A stretch of 64,000 nucleotides of DNA from Hondaea fermentalgiana (taxonomy: Eukaryota > Sar > Bigyra > Thraustochytrida > Thraustochytriidae): contig NPFB01000111.1 of assembly GCA_014084085.1 (NCBI GenBank), positions 8,188 to 72,187 of the forward strand, written 5' to 3'. Position numbers and translations under genes: made by a program. The notes under the pieces were generated by a model. That model was not told the DNA's origin. It made no database searches and worked only from the letters and a program-made list of their open reading frames with translations. Below, in pieces: positions 1-8,830 of this stretch. Every line of letters starts with the position of its first letter. Position 1 is the first letter of the stretch.

Positions 1-40
1 CCCGCGCCGCGCCTGCGAGGCCGCCGCGCGGCGGCGGTCC

Positions 41-2053
41 ATGGGCAACAAGTCCAGCCAGAAGGGCAGCGTCGTGCGCAAGAGCGACCGCGAAGAGGTG
101 TGCGTGGGCGCCGTGCCCAGCACGCCGAGACGCACGAGCCAGTACAAGATGGGCTTCGGCAGCAGCAGCAGCAAGACCGGCGGCGCCCGGTCCTCGGACC
201 GAAAGTCCAACGCGCTCAGGGGACCGGCCTTGCCCGCGCGGGCCTCAAAGACCAAGTCCAGCCGCCACAGCGAGGACGCCAAACGCTCGAGGGCGGCCAA
301 GGCCGCGCAGCATGCCGATGCCCTTGCGCAAAAGCAAAAGCAAAAGAATTCGAGGCGAAAGGCCCAGGAAGATGTCGAACACGATGACAGCGATGATGGC
401 GTGCGCAGGCCACCCCCCATGATTAGTCCCGGCGCCCTCGCGATGCAGGCCGCCCTGAAAAAGAACGCGGCTTCGTCTGGTTCGGGCCCCACGTCGGGCG
501 CGCCAGGGGCCGGCTCCGGTAGACCTCCGCACCCCCTTGCCGCGGCCTTCGCAGGTGCTGCTGGCGGCGGCGGCGGCGGCGGCATGCCGCTCCGCCCCGT
601 CTTCAACCCCGGGGACTTTGCTAAAGCGACGCTTAAGAAATCTTCGGGCCCAACGACTTCGACGACCGTCATCGCCGCATCGGCGCCCCAAGAGACCGGC
701 ATGGATACCGTACGGCAAAAGGCCATCGAGGACGCACGCAAGTGCAGCAAGGAAGCCTCAGTCATCTATCCCTGGCTCTCCGTCAGCGGAGACTGGGTCG
801 CTCGCAACAAAGAGGTGCTCCACGAAGCCGGCGTCACCCACATTCTCAACATGGCCCACACCGTCTGTAAAAACTACCACCAAGACACGGGCGAGTTCGA
901 CTATCTCGCCCTCGAAGTCATTGATAGTGCCAACGAGAGCATTCTACCCTTTCTTCTCGAGGCAATCATGTACATTGAAAAGGCGCGCACCTCGAGTGGA
1001 TCCTGCTTTGTTCATTGCCATATGGGCGTCAGCCGGTCATGTACCGTTGTCATCGCCTACATGATGTGGAAGGATGGGGCCACCTTTGAAGAAGCCTTTG
1101 ACGTGGTCAAGGCCAAACGCCCCGTCTGTAACCCCAACGCCGGCTTTGTGGCTCAGCTCATGGAGTTCCAGCGGTACTTGCGCCAGGAGCCGCGCAAACC
1201 TGAGCTGTACCGCATCGCGCCTCACTCCAACAAGGACCCTTCGCTCGTTCTCAAGCTGTGCTATGACACGCGCGAGACAACTCGTCCCGTCACGGCGCGT
1301 CCCACCGAACTTGATGCAAGGGGTGTCTTTGTGCTCCACGAATATCGCACCTCAACCTGCTTCATCTGGTCGGGTCCGCGCTGCGAGCACGAGGCCGACT
1401 TTGTCTCAGCCGCAGAAAAGTGGATCGGATGGTCCGTCGACCTCTTGCCCTTTTTCAAGAATCACCACATCGCCTATTGCCAGGACCAAGATCCAGAGAT
1501 CCACAAAAATTTCTGGGTTGCTCTGGGCGTCGATGCTGCAGACGCAGAGGAAATGGACGACACAGACGTTGACCAGGACCTTGGCAAGTATGACGAGGAG
1601 TATGGTGGTCGCACAAGCTCGCCCAAGCATGTTTCCAAGATTTCCCACCGCAGCATTGTGTCGTCCGCCGACAAGATTCGTCGAGCCGCCGAGCGTTACG
1701 TTGTCGAGCTCTATGGCTGGTACGAGAACGAGCATCACGAGGATCACTGGGCGAGGCTCGAAAATTACGACTCGGACGATCTCGCCAGTGAGGCCATGTT
1801 TGTTTTGCTCGTCAAGGACCGTGATGATGCCCCGCCGCCTTCGGCAAACGCGCCGCTCGTTTTCGAGCGTGCCTACATTTGGCTCGGTTCACGGCTCGAG
1901 GACCGCATCAATGAGGATGCATCCGTGGCCAAAGCCAGAGCCTTTGTTCAATCTCGCAAGACCGCCTCTCATGCCTCCACTGTCGAAATTGTCATCGAGC
2001 ACGAGGACGCCGAGTCCGACGACTTTTGGGGGTCCTACGAGGCCGGCTATTGA
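41..2053 (+). CDS. Dual-specificity (MAP kinase) phosphatase with gelsolin-like C-terminus, plant MKP1-like
   Basis: Predicted protein of 670 aa. A basic, low-complexity N-terminus (residues 1-230) is followed by a dual-specificity phosphatase domain (about 240-385). The catalytic loop HCHMGVSRS carries Cys326 and Arg332, and Asp295 is the likely general acid. The C-terminal half (about 400-665) has two gelsolin-like stretches (around FIWSGPRCEHEADF and AYIWLGSRLE). Phosphatase followed by gelsolin-like region is the known architecture of plant MKP1-type phosphatases, which dephosphorylate Thr and Tyr in the MAPK activation loop; MAPK as substrate is inferred from that. The N-terminus MGNKSSQK fits the N-myristoylation consensus (Gly2, Ser6), which supports this ATG and suggests membrane association. 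The gene lies at the window edge, so its promoter is not visible. The domain call is secure; the substrate is not. Confidence 0.85.
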   Translation: MGNKSSQKGSVVRKSDREEVCVGAVPSTPRRTSQYKMGFGSSSSKTGGARSSDRKSNALRGPALPARASKTKSSRHSEDAKRSRAAKAAQHADALAQKQKQKNSRRKAQEDVEHDDSDDGVRRPPPMISPGALAMQAALKKNAASSGSGPTSGAPGAGSGRPPHPLAAAFAGAAGGGGGGGMPLRPVFNPGDFAKATLKKSSGPTTSTTVIAASAPQETGMDTVRQKAIEDARKCSKEASVIYPWLSVSGDWVARNKEVLHEAGVTHILNMAHTVCKNYHQDTGEFDYLALEVIDSANESILPFLLEAIMYIEKARTSSGSCFVHCHMGVSRSCTVVIAYMMWKDGATFEEAFDVVKAKRPVCNPNAGFVAQLMEFQRYLRQEPRKPELYRIAPHSNKDPSLVLKLCYDTRETTRPVTARPTELDARGVFVLHEYRTSTCFIWSGPRCEHEADFVSAAEKWIGWSVDLLPFFKNHHIAYCQDQDPEIHKNFWVALGVDAADAEEMDDTDVDQDLGKYDEEYGGRTSSPKHVSKISHRSIVSSADKIRRAAERYVVELYGWYENEHHEDHWARLENYDSDDLASEAMFVLLVKDRDDAPPPSANAPLVFERAYIWLGSRLEDRINEDASVAKARAFVQSRKTASHASTVEIVIEHEDAESDDFWGSYEAGY

Positions 2054-2783
2054 TCACTTCATCATATCTCTTAATCCTAATCCTTTTTGTTGCTGTTCTA
2101 TACGTTTATATCTTGACTTGTATCCGCCGATTGTTCGCGCGCGATTCTACTACCACTAAAAATGGCTGGCTTTTCTCCTGCCATACCTCAGCCAGGTGTG
2201 CGTGTGCGCGCGCGCAAGGTGCCGGTGTGCGCAAGGTCCCCTCTCCTCCTAGGTAGTACTACTAGCAGCAGTCTACGTATGCGGATGCAACTAATAAGTG
2301 AAGAAAACAATCTTTGTTATATATACGCTAAACTCTACGAGTCCGTCGTGCACGTGCAGGCCAAAAGAAAATGAAAAAGAAAGTAAGAAACTAGAAACAG
2401 CCAAAAAAGCTACATTGTTGTTGACAGTGGCCCACTTGTTGAAAGCTATTCCTAAAGTACTTGCCGTGCAAGAAGCAGAAGTGGCAGCGAAAACCAGTCT
2501 CGCTTTGGCCCCGAAGCGCGTGCACGTGCGTGGCCTACTGCTGCGCTCTGCCCTGCGCGCACGGAAGCGAGGACAGAGGCACGCGGACGGTCGCGGCGAG
2601 AGCGCGCGCGCGCGTGAGGAGTGGGAGCACACGCAAGGGAAAAGAGGAAACAGGAGACGTCGTAGCCGGACGGCTTGTGCAGCGCCGCCGCACGCGCCCG
2701 GGCTCTCCATTTGGGCAAGCCTTTCGAGGTCGAGCTTGGGTAGTATAGAATTGTCGTCGAGGAACGCGCAGACAGCCGCGACA
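2054..2783. other. Intergenic region and probable 5' leader
   Basis: No supportable gene. The frame of the downstream gene stays open back to 2298, but that extension has irregular composition and codon use, so I treat it as leader. A short (CG)n-rich stretch lies near 2600. Confidence 0.5.
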
Positions 2784-5027
2784 ATGCCGGACATGTCCAC
2801 CATGATGGGCGCCCCGCCCGACAAGTGGAAACACAACGAGCAGCATCAAATGAAGGAAATTCTCGTGTGCTACAAGGCAGCTCTCGTGGACCCGCTCGAC
2901 GACGAGACCGAGGAGACCGCGGCGGACATGCTCCGCCTCGCGCAGAGCGACACATTCGCCAACCTGCTCGGCAGCGACCTCGTCCGTTCTGCAACCATGA
3001 TCGCGCGCGCCACGTCGGCCACCTCCCAGCCGTATCAGCAACGCTCCGCCGAGCTCGACGCCGAGGAAGACCCTGAAGACGAAGCAGAAGCAGAGCGCGA
3101 GAACGCCGCTCTCCCGCGGGGCGTCGATCACATGTTTAGCCGCGACCCAGAAGGCTTCCTACCCGGCGACTCACCTCTGCGCTCTAAAAATGGCGAAGGA
3201 AAAGAGCCGCGCACCGTACCTTTTCGCGACTTTCAGCAATTCGAAGCCACGCTTGACTTTGAGTACTGGAAGGACAACTTTCGCTCCCAAAACTCCGACC
3301 GCATCCTTTCCGAGGTCGCCCAAAGCATCGTTGCGCACATTTGCTCTGCGCAGTCCAGTGGCGAGCTCCGCGTGCGCCATGGCTCGGTGCCCCTTGGCAA
3401 GGTGCTTCGCAAAAAGCGCGAACAAATTACCCCTCTGGCGCTCTGCCTCCACGAAATCAAGACCTGGGCCTCGCATCGTCTGCGTGTCATGAGCGTCTTC
3501 GAAGCAGCCACCTATCGCGAGGTCGAGCGCCGCATCCGCTATCTCGAAATGTTGCAGCGCAAAGAGGTTTGGGGCGCCGCGACCATGCCGCTGCAGAGCG
3601 GTATGCGGCCCATCGCTCACGACAAGCTCTTTCGCCTCATGCTCAATTCACGCGAAGACCTCGTGCGCGCGCGCGAGTACTCGTACCGCGGCTACTGTCG
3701 TCGCGCCTCACGCGAAAAGCTTGGCCGTCTTGGCAACCTGCTCAAGGACGTTCTGCTCAACGAAATGCGCATTGTCAGCGGTTTCTTTTCCATGAACGCC
3801 AAACTCAGCGACCCCAAGACTCGATCGCTCCAGCCTACGGACCTTCTCAACTCCTGGAAAAACCAGACCTTTGTCAACTACGAGAACATGGCCAACGTCT
3901 GCCTGCGTTCGCTCTGCGAGGTTCCCCTTGTCCGCGCAGCCCTCCTCTCCAACTACGATAGTCGCGACGTGCAAGCCTCTCTCGTGGACATTCGCAATTG
4001 GTCTCAGCAGAACCGATTCTGCCTGCCGCCGCATGCCTCCGCGCCGGCCAACGAAGATGGCCAGCAAGAGCCCACCTTTTTGCTCGACGACGACAAGGTT
4101 TCGTCCGGCCTGCTGCCTGAGATTTACAAGACTGCCGCTGCGCGCATCAAGGAAAAGCTTGCCGAGCATGATCCGCATGCAAAGCCACCCCTCACGCGTA
4201 AGCTTCTTCTCAAGGTCTTCCGCAAGGCATTCAAGGACGATGCCATCATCGAGGAAATCATGAAGCGCACCCTCAAGTATTTGGCCGCCATGCAGGACCT
4301 CGTGCCCGCGCTTTACATTAGCTTTCAGCTCTGGGAGCTCGCCGGTCAAGGCGGCGACTTTGTGCTCTTTGACCTCATGCGCGAGCAGTGCATCGCAGTC
4401 ATGCAAAACACCATCTCCCGAGTGCACGCGTGCCAGGCCGCGCAACGCGAGCTCGTCTCCTTTTACGCCAAGGTCGTCCAGTCTCACGAAGAGGTCATGG
4501 AAAATCGGAGGTTGCGGTCCAAACGCGCAAAGTATCAGCCCGCCTGGGTCGCAAATTTTTACGTGCTCAAGCAGGATCTCATCGTCGTCTCACGCAAGTC
4601 CTTTTCTCAAGCCTATCTTCAGCTCTGGGAGGTGGCCAAGGACGCATGGGAATACGACCTCACGGCCGAGCAACTTTCGGCAAAGATCGAGACACTGCGG
4701 CGTGTCTGTGAAGACTTTGCACCAGAGCTGCGTCGGGAAACCTATGATGGCAAGTTTCACACGGCCGACCTCGTCAACCTCGACGCCAACAACTGGCTAC
4801 AACTCAAGCCCATTGTGCCTGACAGCGCTGCTGCGCGCAGGTCAAAGAGAACACTTTGGGTCGGGGATCGCGAACAGACGCTCAGCGAGATTATCGACAA
4901 GAGTCCCGATGATGACGACCTTGATGATGACGACACAAACGAGAATGACAGTGATGATGACGACGACATCTCCGACTTTGGTGACGCAGCACAGCCACCC
5001 GCCGCTGTCTCTACCGCCGTGGTATAA
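2784..5027 (+). CDS. Hypothetical hydrophilic protein, 747 aa, acidic tail
   Basis: I do not recognise this protein. It is rich in charged residues and predicted helix, with no signal peptide or membrane segment. It ends in a strongly acidic tail of Asp-rich runs between about 4903 and 4990. The frame is open upstream to 2298, but I chose the ATG at 2784 (MPDMSTMMGAPPDKWKH) because composition and codon bias become gene-like only from there. The body has many Arg/Leu-rich amphipathic segments, for example around REVERRIRYLEMLQRK, suggesting a helical scaffold. Acidic tails of this kind occur in chromatin, chaperone and trafficking proteins, but nothing here decides between them. The coding call is supported by 2.2 kb of uninterrupted frame with C/G-ending codons. 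Confidence 0.7.
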   Translation: MPDMSTMMGAPPDKWKHNEQHQMKEILVCYKAALVDPLDDETEETAADMLRLAQSDTFANLLGSDLVRSATMIARATSATSQPYQQRSAELDAEEDPEDEAEAERENAALPRGVDHMFSRDPEGFLPGDSPLRSKNGEGKEPRTVPFRDFQQFEATLDFEYWKDNFRSQNSDRILSEVAQSIVAHICSAQSSGELRVRHGSVPLGKVLRKKREQITPLALCLHEIKTWASHRLRVMSVFEAATYREVERRIRYLEMLQRKEVWGAATMPLQSGMRPIAHDKLFRLMLNSREDLVRAREYSYRGYCRRASREKLGRLGNLLKDVLLNEMRIVSGFFSMNAKLSDPKTRSLQPTDLLNSWKNQTFVNYENMANVCLRSLCEVPLVRAALLSNYDSRDVQASLVDIRNWSQQNRFCLPPHASAPANEDGQQEPTFLLDDDKVSSGLLPEIYKTAAARIKEKLAEHDPHAKPPLTRKLLLKVFRKAFKDDAIIEEIMKRTLKYLAAMQDLVPALYISFQLWELAGQGGDFVLFDLMREQCIAVMQNTISRVHACQAAQRELVSFYAKVVQSHEEVMENRRLRSKRAKYQPAWVANFYVLKQDLIVVSRKSFSQAYLQLWEVAKDAWEYDLTAEQLSAKIETLRRVCEDFAPELRRETYDGKFHTADLVNLDANNWLQLKPIVPDSAAARRSKRTLWVGDREQTLSEIIDKSPDDDDLDDDDTNENDSDDDDDISDFGDAAQPPAAVSTAVV

Positions 5028-5834
5028 TGCGGTTTGTTATTGTTGTTGTTAAAGTAAAACTCGTTGCCCTTGGCCGCCGCAAGACCTTTATGGACAGCAA
5101 GAGCTTGCATTGTCGCAAGCGGAGCGAATAATATCTGAAAATTGGAAACGAATGGCGTCAAAGTCAGTTTGCTGAGTCCCTTTGTGCATCTTTTGGACAC
5201 CCCATCTCGCTCCTCTTCGTCAACCCTTTCCCCCTCGCACCGTCACGCGCACAACAGGTTCACATATCCTTTTTTCCTCTCATCTTGCTCAGTCGGTAAT
5301 TCCAAAAAAAGCTTAATCCTCATCCTCCCGACGCTATGCGCCGGGCATCGGACTGGTGCCAAGCATTTCGTCTTCATCGCAAAGATAAGATGTGCAACGC
5401 AACCTCCATGCCAACCGATCCGGCTCGCGCTATCTATTCCACTCCATTCCTTTAGATCCCACCCGCTCATCCATGCATCCTGTCCAGTCGTTCCGCCAGT
5501 CCCTCTCTTGGTCTATGCATCTATGCATACACAAGACACGTACCTCGTTCCGAAGCTGACATCAGCCATCCCGATTCGGGTTTGCTGCAAATCCTCGCGG
5601 GTTTGCTGCCGCTGCGGCGCGGCGCATGTCCTCCGGACCACTCAATCCCACATCTCACAACATACCCCCTTTTCGAGTTGCGCATATCCGGGTTTATGCT
5701 CGAGGAAAGGGGGGTCTTGCAGACCTCTACGGACAGCCCCGAAATAACGGGAGGCTGAAAAATCTTGATTCGGCATTCCGAGGCTGCGTCGTTCTGTTTG
5801 TTTTGTTTTGTTTTGGTGGGCCAACACTGGCGCC
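5028..5834. other. Intergenic region
   Basis: About 800 bases with C/T-rich stretches and no supportable gene. It contains a run of ttttg repeats near 5800-5817, just upstream of the PIG-P start. I see no RNA gene. Confidence 0.5.
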
Positions 5835-6260
5835 ATGGGCGCGCAGCGTGGCTTCACCGTGCTAGTCTCGGGGGCGCTTGGCGCCATCGCCTTTCTTGCG
5901 TGGACCCTCGGCCCGCTCTTGGGTCTCCACGACCGTGCGGACACTCTTTTTGGACGGGAAACGACCGATCTTCTTGCAGCCCTTCGCGAACGGACCCCGG
6001 ACGTTTACTTTGCGCTCGCCGTGCCGCTCTTCGTTAGCGTTGCTCTTCTCGCCGGCATCATTCTCTACGCGCTCTTTAGTCTCGCCTCCATGCCGGAGCC
6101 TCAAGACTTTAAAACCATCGTCGACACGCAAGGCGCGCGTCAAAAACGCCGTTATGGAGACAACTGGGTTGACTTGCACCGCGATACTCCCTTTGTCAAC
6201 GATCTTTCGGCGCTTCAAGTCGCGCGTCTCTTGCATCGTGCATCACCTGTACAATCATAA
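5835..6260 (+). CDS. PIGP: PIG-P-like subunit of the GPI-GlcNAc transferase
   Basis: 141 aa from the ATG at 5835, which has a good context (gccATGG). Two hydrophobic hairpin segments (about residues 6-28 and 53-80) are separated by a short lumenal loop. The second is preceded by DVYFALAVP and followed by a loop ending FKTIVDTQGARQ. The C-terminus (TPFVNDLSALQVARLL) matches the family pattern in which a proline-aspartate segment precedes a short helix. PIG-P/GPI19 belongs to the ER complex that transfers GlcNAc to phosphatidylinositol, the first step of GPI-anchor synthesis. Length fits the family. An in-frame ATG nine codons upstream is possible but less likely. The call rests on pattern similarity read by eye, so a search would be the final test. 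Confidence 0.72.
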   Translation: MGAQRGFTVLVSGALGAIAFLAWTLGPLLGLHDRADTLFGRETTDLLAALRERTPDVYFALAVPLFVSVALLAGIILYALFSLASMPEPQDFKTIVDTQGARQKRRYGDNWVDLHRDTPFVNDLSALQVARLLHRASPVQS

Positions 6261-6444
6261 TGTCCAATCATACTCTTTTCGCACCCTGAACATGATTGAT
6301 CTCAATGTAATCTTAACTTTGAATTTTACGTCATCTCATAATTCGTTGCGCCGTCGTACCGAGCAATACCCTTACGATGAGCTTCCGTCTCTCATTTTTT
6401 TTTGTGCAAAACAAACAAGGCAAATCACAACGCATGGTCCAGTA

Positions 6445-6446
<2 letters not shown>

Positions 6447-6478
<32 letters not shown>

Positions 6479-6535
6479 CACTGCTGCTGTCACTGCTGCT
6501 GTCACTGCTGCTGTCACTGCTGCGGTCACTGCTGC
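6447..6535. repeat. CTG microsatellite and 12-bp tandem repeat overlapping the dynamitin stop codon
   Basis: A run of CTG/CAG triplets (about 6447-6477) passes into five 12-bp units, GTCACTGCTGCT on the plus strand. On the minus strand each unit reads CAGCAGTGA plus one triplet, so TGA recurs in frame at 6526, 6514, 6502, 6490 and 6478. Confidence 0.95.
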
Positions 6536-7737
6536 AAAGCGTCGATGTGCGCTTGCATGCGCTCTACATTCTCTGCAAGACTCTTTTGGAGCGTCTCGAG
6601 CAGTTCGCGATCCAACGAGGCCGCCTCATCGAGCTCAGCGTGGACACGATCGAGCTCATCGAGGCGCGTGTGAAGATTAGCATTATGCTGATGAATCTCT
6701 TGTGCTGTACGTAGGCGGTCAACGATGCCTGGCAGACTTCCAGCGACAGCATCAACGTTGTCAAGCTTGCGCAAAACGTCCGACACTTCGCTTGTTGCCA
6801 GAGAACCCGAGGGCTCGCCCTCTCCGCCAGCAGCTCGTCGCCGTTGCCGCAAGCGCGCAGACTCTTCCAGTTCAGAGTTCAAGGCCTTTGCTTTTTGAGT
6901 GAGATGACTCAACTTGGCCTCATCCAGCAGCTGCACCTGATTTTCCAGATAAGCCACCGTTTGCAGAAGAGGTCTTGGATGGTGCTGTTGCTGATGTTGC
7001 GGCTGCGATCCCGAAGACGATGAGGAAGCGTCGCCAAGCAAGGCCTCCAGAGCACGCACGCGAGCCTCCAGGGCACTCGGCTGCTCCGTGTCGACCGATG
7101 TCGCTGCGCTATCGCCCGCGTACAATAAATCGAAACTCACGGTCGTTGACGTCTCGTCGCCGTTGCCTAACTCCTTTTGGCCTCGATCCAAACGTTGCCG
7201 CAAGGCGTCGGCGCGGGCCTTGTTGAGGGCCTGCGCCGCCGCACGATCCTCCGTGCTACTCTCTTGATTACTCAAGAGCGTGGCGAGGCCCTGCTGGCCC
7301 TTGAGGGTCATGAGCGACTGTTTTAGCGTCTTGACGCCGTTTGCAAGCTGCTCATACGCGTCGCTGTGCGCACCACCTTCACTCCCGAGCTCATCATCTT
7401 CATCAATTTCGAGGTCGTTCATGAGCTCTGCAACTTCCGCCTTGAGCCTGTTAAACCGCTCAAATGGTGACTCCAAGAGACTGCCGACTTCCTCGGGCGC
7501 AAGTCGCCTTCGTGGGACCTGTTGGTCCTCATTTTCCTGCGCCTTGCGCCGGTCAACCACAAAGCGTTTGCCAGCAAATACCTCAAACACGCGCTCCGGC
7601 TCTGGCGCAGGCGCAGCGTCTACCCGAGCACCGTCCTCGCCTCCGCTTGTCGTCGCTGTTGGCTCGCTTCGGCGCACGTCCTCGTCGTACGCATCTTCAA
7701 CGTCCGGGGTCTCAAAGACCTCCCAGCTTCCGTCCAT
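6526..7737 (-). CDS. DCTN2: Dynactin subunit 2 (dynamitin, p50)
   Basis: 403 aa. The N-terminus carries the dynamitin signature: an acidic VFETPDVEDAYDED segment, then FVVDRRKA and the start of the coiled coil at FERFNRLKAEVAELMNDLE. Three coiled-coil blocks follow (about residues 85-150, 215-290 and 320-402), as in p50. Dynamitin forms the shoulder of dynactin, the dynein activator that links cargo to microtubules. Length matches animal p50 (about 400 aa). The last codons (DALQQ) run directly into the CAG repeat, where the stop is the first of five tandem in-frame TGA codons. It is tail-to-tail with PIG-P (265 bp apart) and head-to-head with the oxidase gene. Confidence 0.85.
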   Translation of the reverse strand: MDGSWEVFETPDVEDAYDEDVRRSEPTATTSGGEDGARVDAAPAPEPERVFEVFAGKRFVVDRRKAQENEDQQVPRRRLAPEEVGSLLESPFERFNRLKAEVAELMNDLEIDEDDELGSEGGAHSDAYEQLANGVKTLKQSLMTLKGQQGLATLLSNQESSTEDRAAAQALNKARADALRQRLDRGQKELGNGDETSTTVSFDLLYAGDSAATSVDTEQPSALEARVRALEALLGDASSSSSGSQPQHQQQHHPRPLLQTVAYLENQVQLLDEAKLSHLTQKAKALNSELEESARLRQRRRAAGGEGEPSGSLATSEVSDVLRKLDNVDAVAGSLPGIVDRLRTAQEIHQHNANLHTRLDELDRVHAELDEAASLDRELLETLQKSLAENVERMQAHIDALQQ

Positions 7738-8830
7738 GGCTGCGGCCGGCTTCGCGACGGCTTTGCGCCGGTGATAGAGACGCCCTGCGCGCGCAGCTTT
7801 TGGCTTTGGTTCGCTTTGCCGCGCTCGCTTTCCTATCTGCTGATCGGGCTTTTGGCCTGCTCATCACCTTCTCGTCGTGGTTGAGCAAGCCCGGCGGCGT
7901 TTGCAAACAAAAAAAAATCTTTTTTCTATCCTTTTTGTTTTTTGCACACAAACCAACGTTTCGTCTTGGCGGCTTCTCATCCGACAAACCCGTCTTACGA
8001 ATCAAAACAAAACCCTCTGACCGTCACTAGCCTATCGGCAGCTCGTGCTCGGTCGTTGATACAGATGAAATGGAAAAGAAAAAGAAAAAAAAGAGAGCCC
8101 GCCAACAATTTGTGTGCTCGACCAAGAACTTTGCTTGCTGGTGATGTTGATACTCAGAGAGTAATCTTGCATGTGTGACCTACTTTGGAATTTTCCGTCA
8201 TGTTTCCGAATGCTTTCAAAAGCCAACCCCGACCAGCGCGTCAAAGAGTCACCGTCTTCACAAGCCTCTTCCTTTTCCCTTTCCTTTTCTCTTTTCCCTT
8301 TCCATTGCCTAGATGACATTCGAGCGCGCGTTCAAGGCTCGCTGAAGCGCGAAACGGACTCGGCCCTGCGTAGATGGTCCCACCTGGGTGGTCTCGACTG
8401 GAATCTCGTCTCGGGGACTTTGCACCCAGCTAGGCGAACCATAAGGAGGAGGCGGTGAAGGATTGACGCTGCCGACGCGGCAGCGAGCATTGCTAGCATT
8501 GTTCGGGGCGCAGATCGGCCTCGCGCGATTTCTCCCCCCGGAAAGGGGGCTCCAGCCCGCGGCCCTGCGCACAGAAACGGAGGAGGGAGGTTCCGCGACG
8601 ACCCGGGAGCGCACGGTTCAACGTCTAGGAACTGGCCCTAACAAAGCCAGCCAGTCTGTCTGCAGCCGAGCAAAGCATAGCACTAGCACAGAACAAAGGC
8701 GGACACGCGCTCCGTCCAAGCTGCCGCAGTCAGGGAAGAACCGCCCCAAGCTCTTCTTGCGCATCGTCTTGCACGCGCCCGAGATTCGAGGCGGGCAGAC
8801 ACCGAAAGCGCGCCATCCTCTTCTGCACCC
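7738..8830. other. Divergent intergenic region between dynamitin and oxidase genes
   Basis: 1.1 kb separating two head-to-head starts, so it should contain both promoters. It has A-rich and T-rich tracts (7905-7930, 8085-8100) and a C/T-rich run (8260-8300). No gene is supported. Confidence 0.5.

Noticed and set aside
2298..2783. N-terminal extension of the 747-aa protein
   Set aside because: Open frame but with irregular composition and codons ending in all bases. The gene-like pattern begins at 2784.
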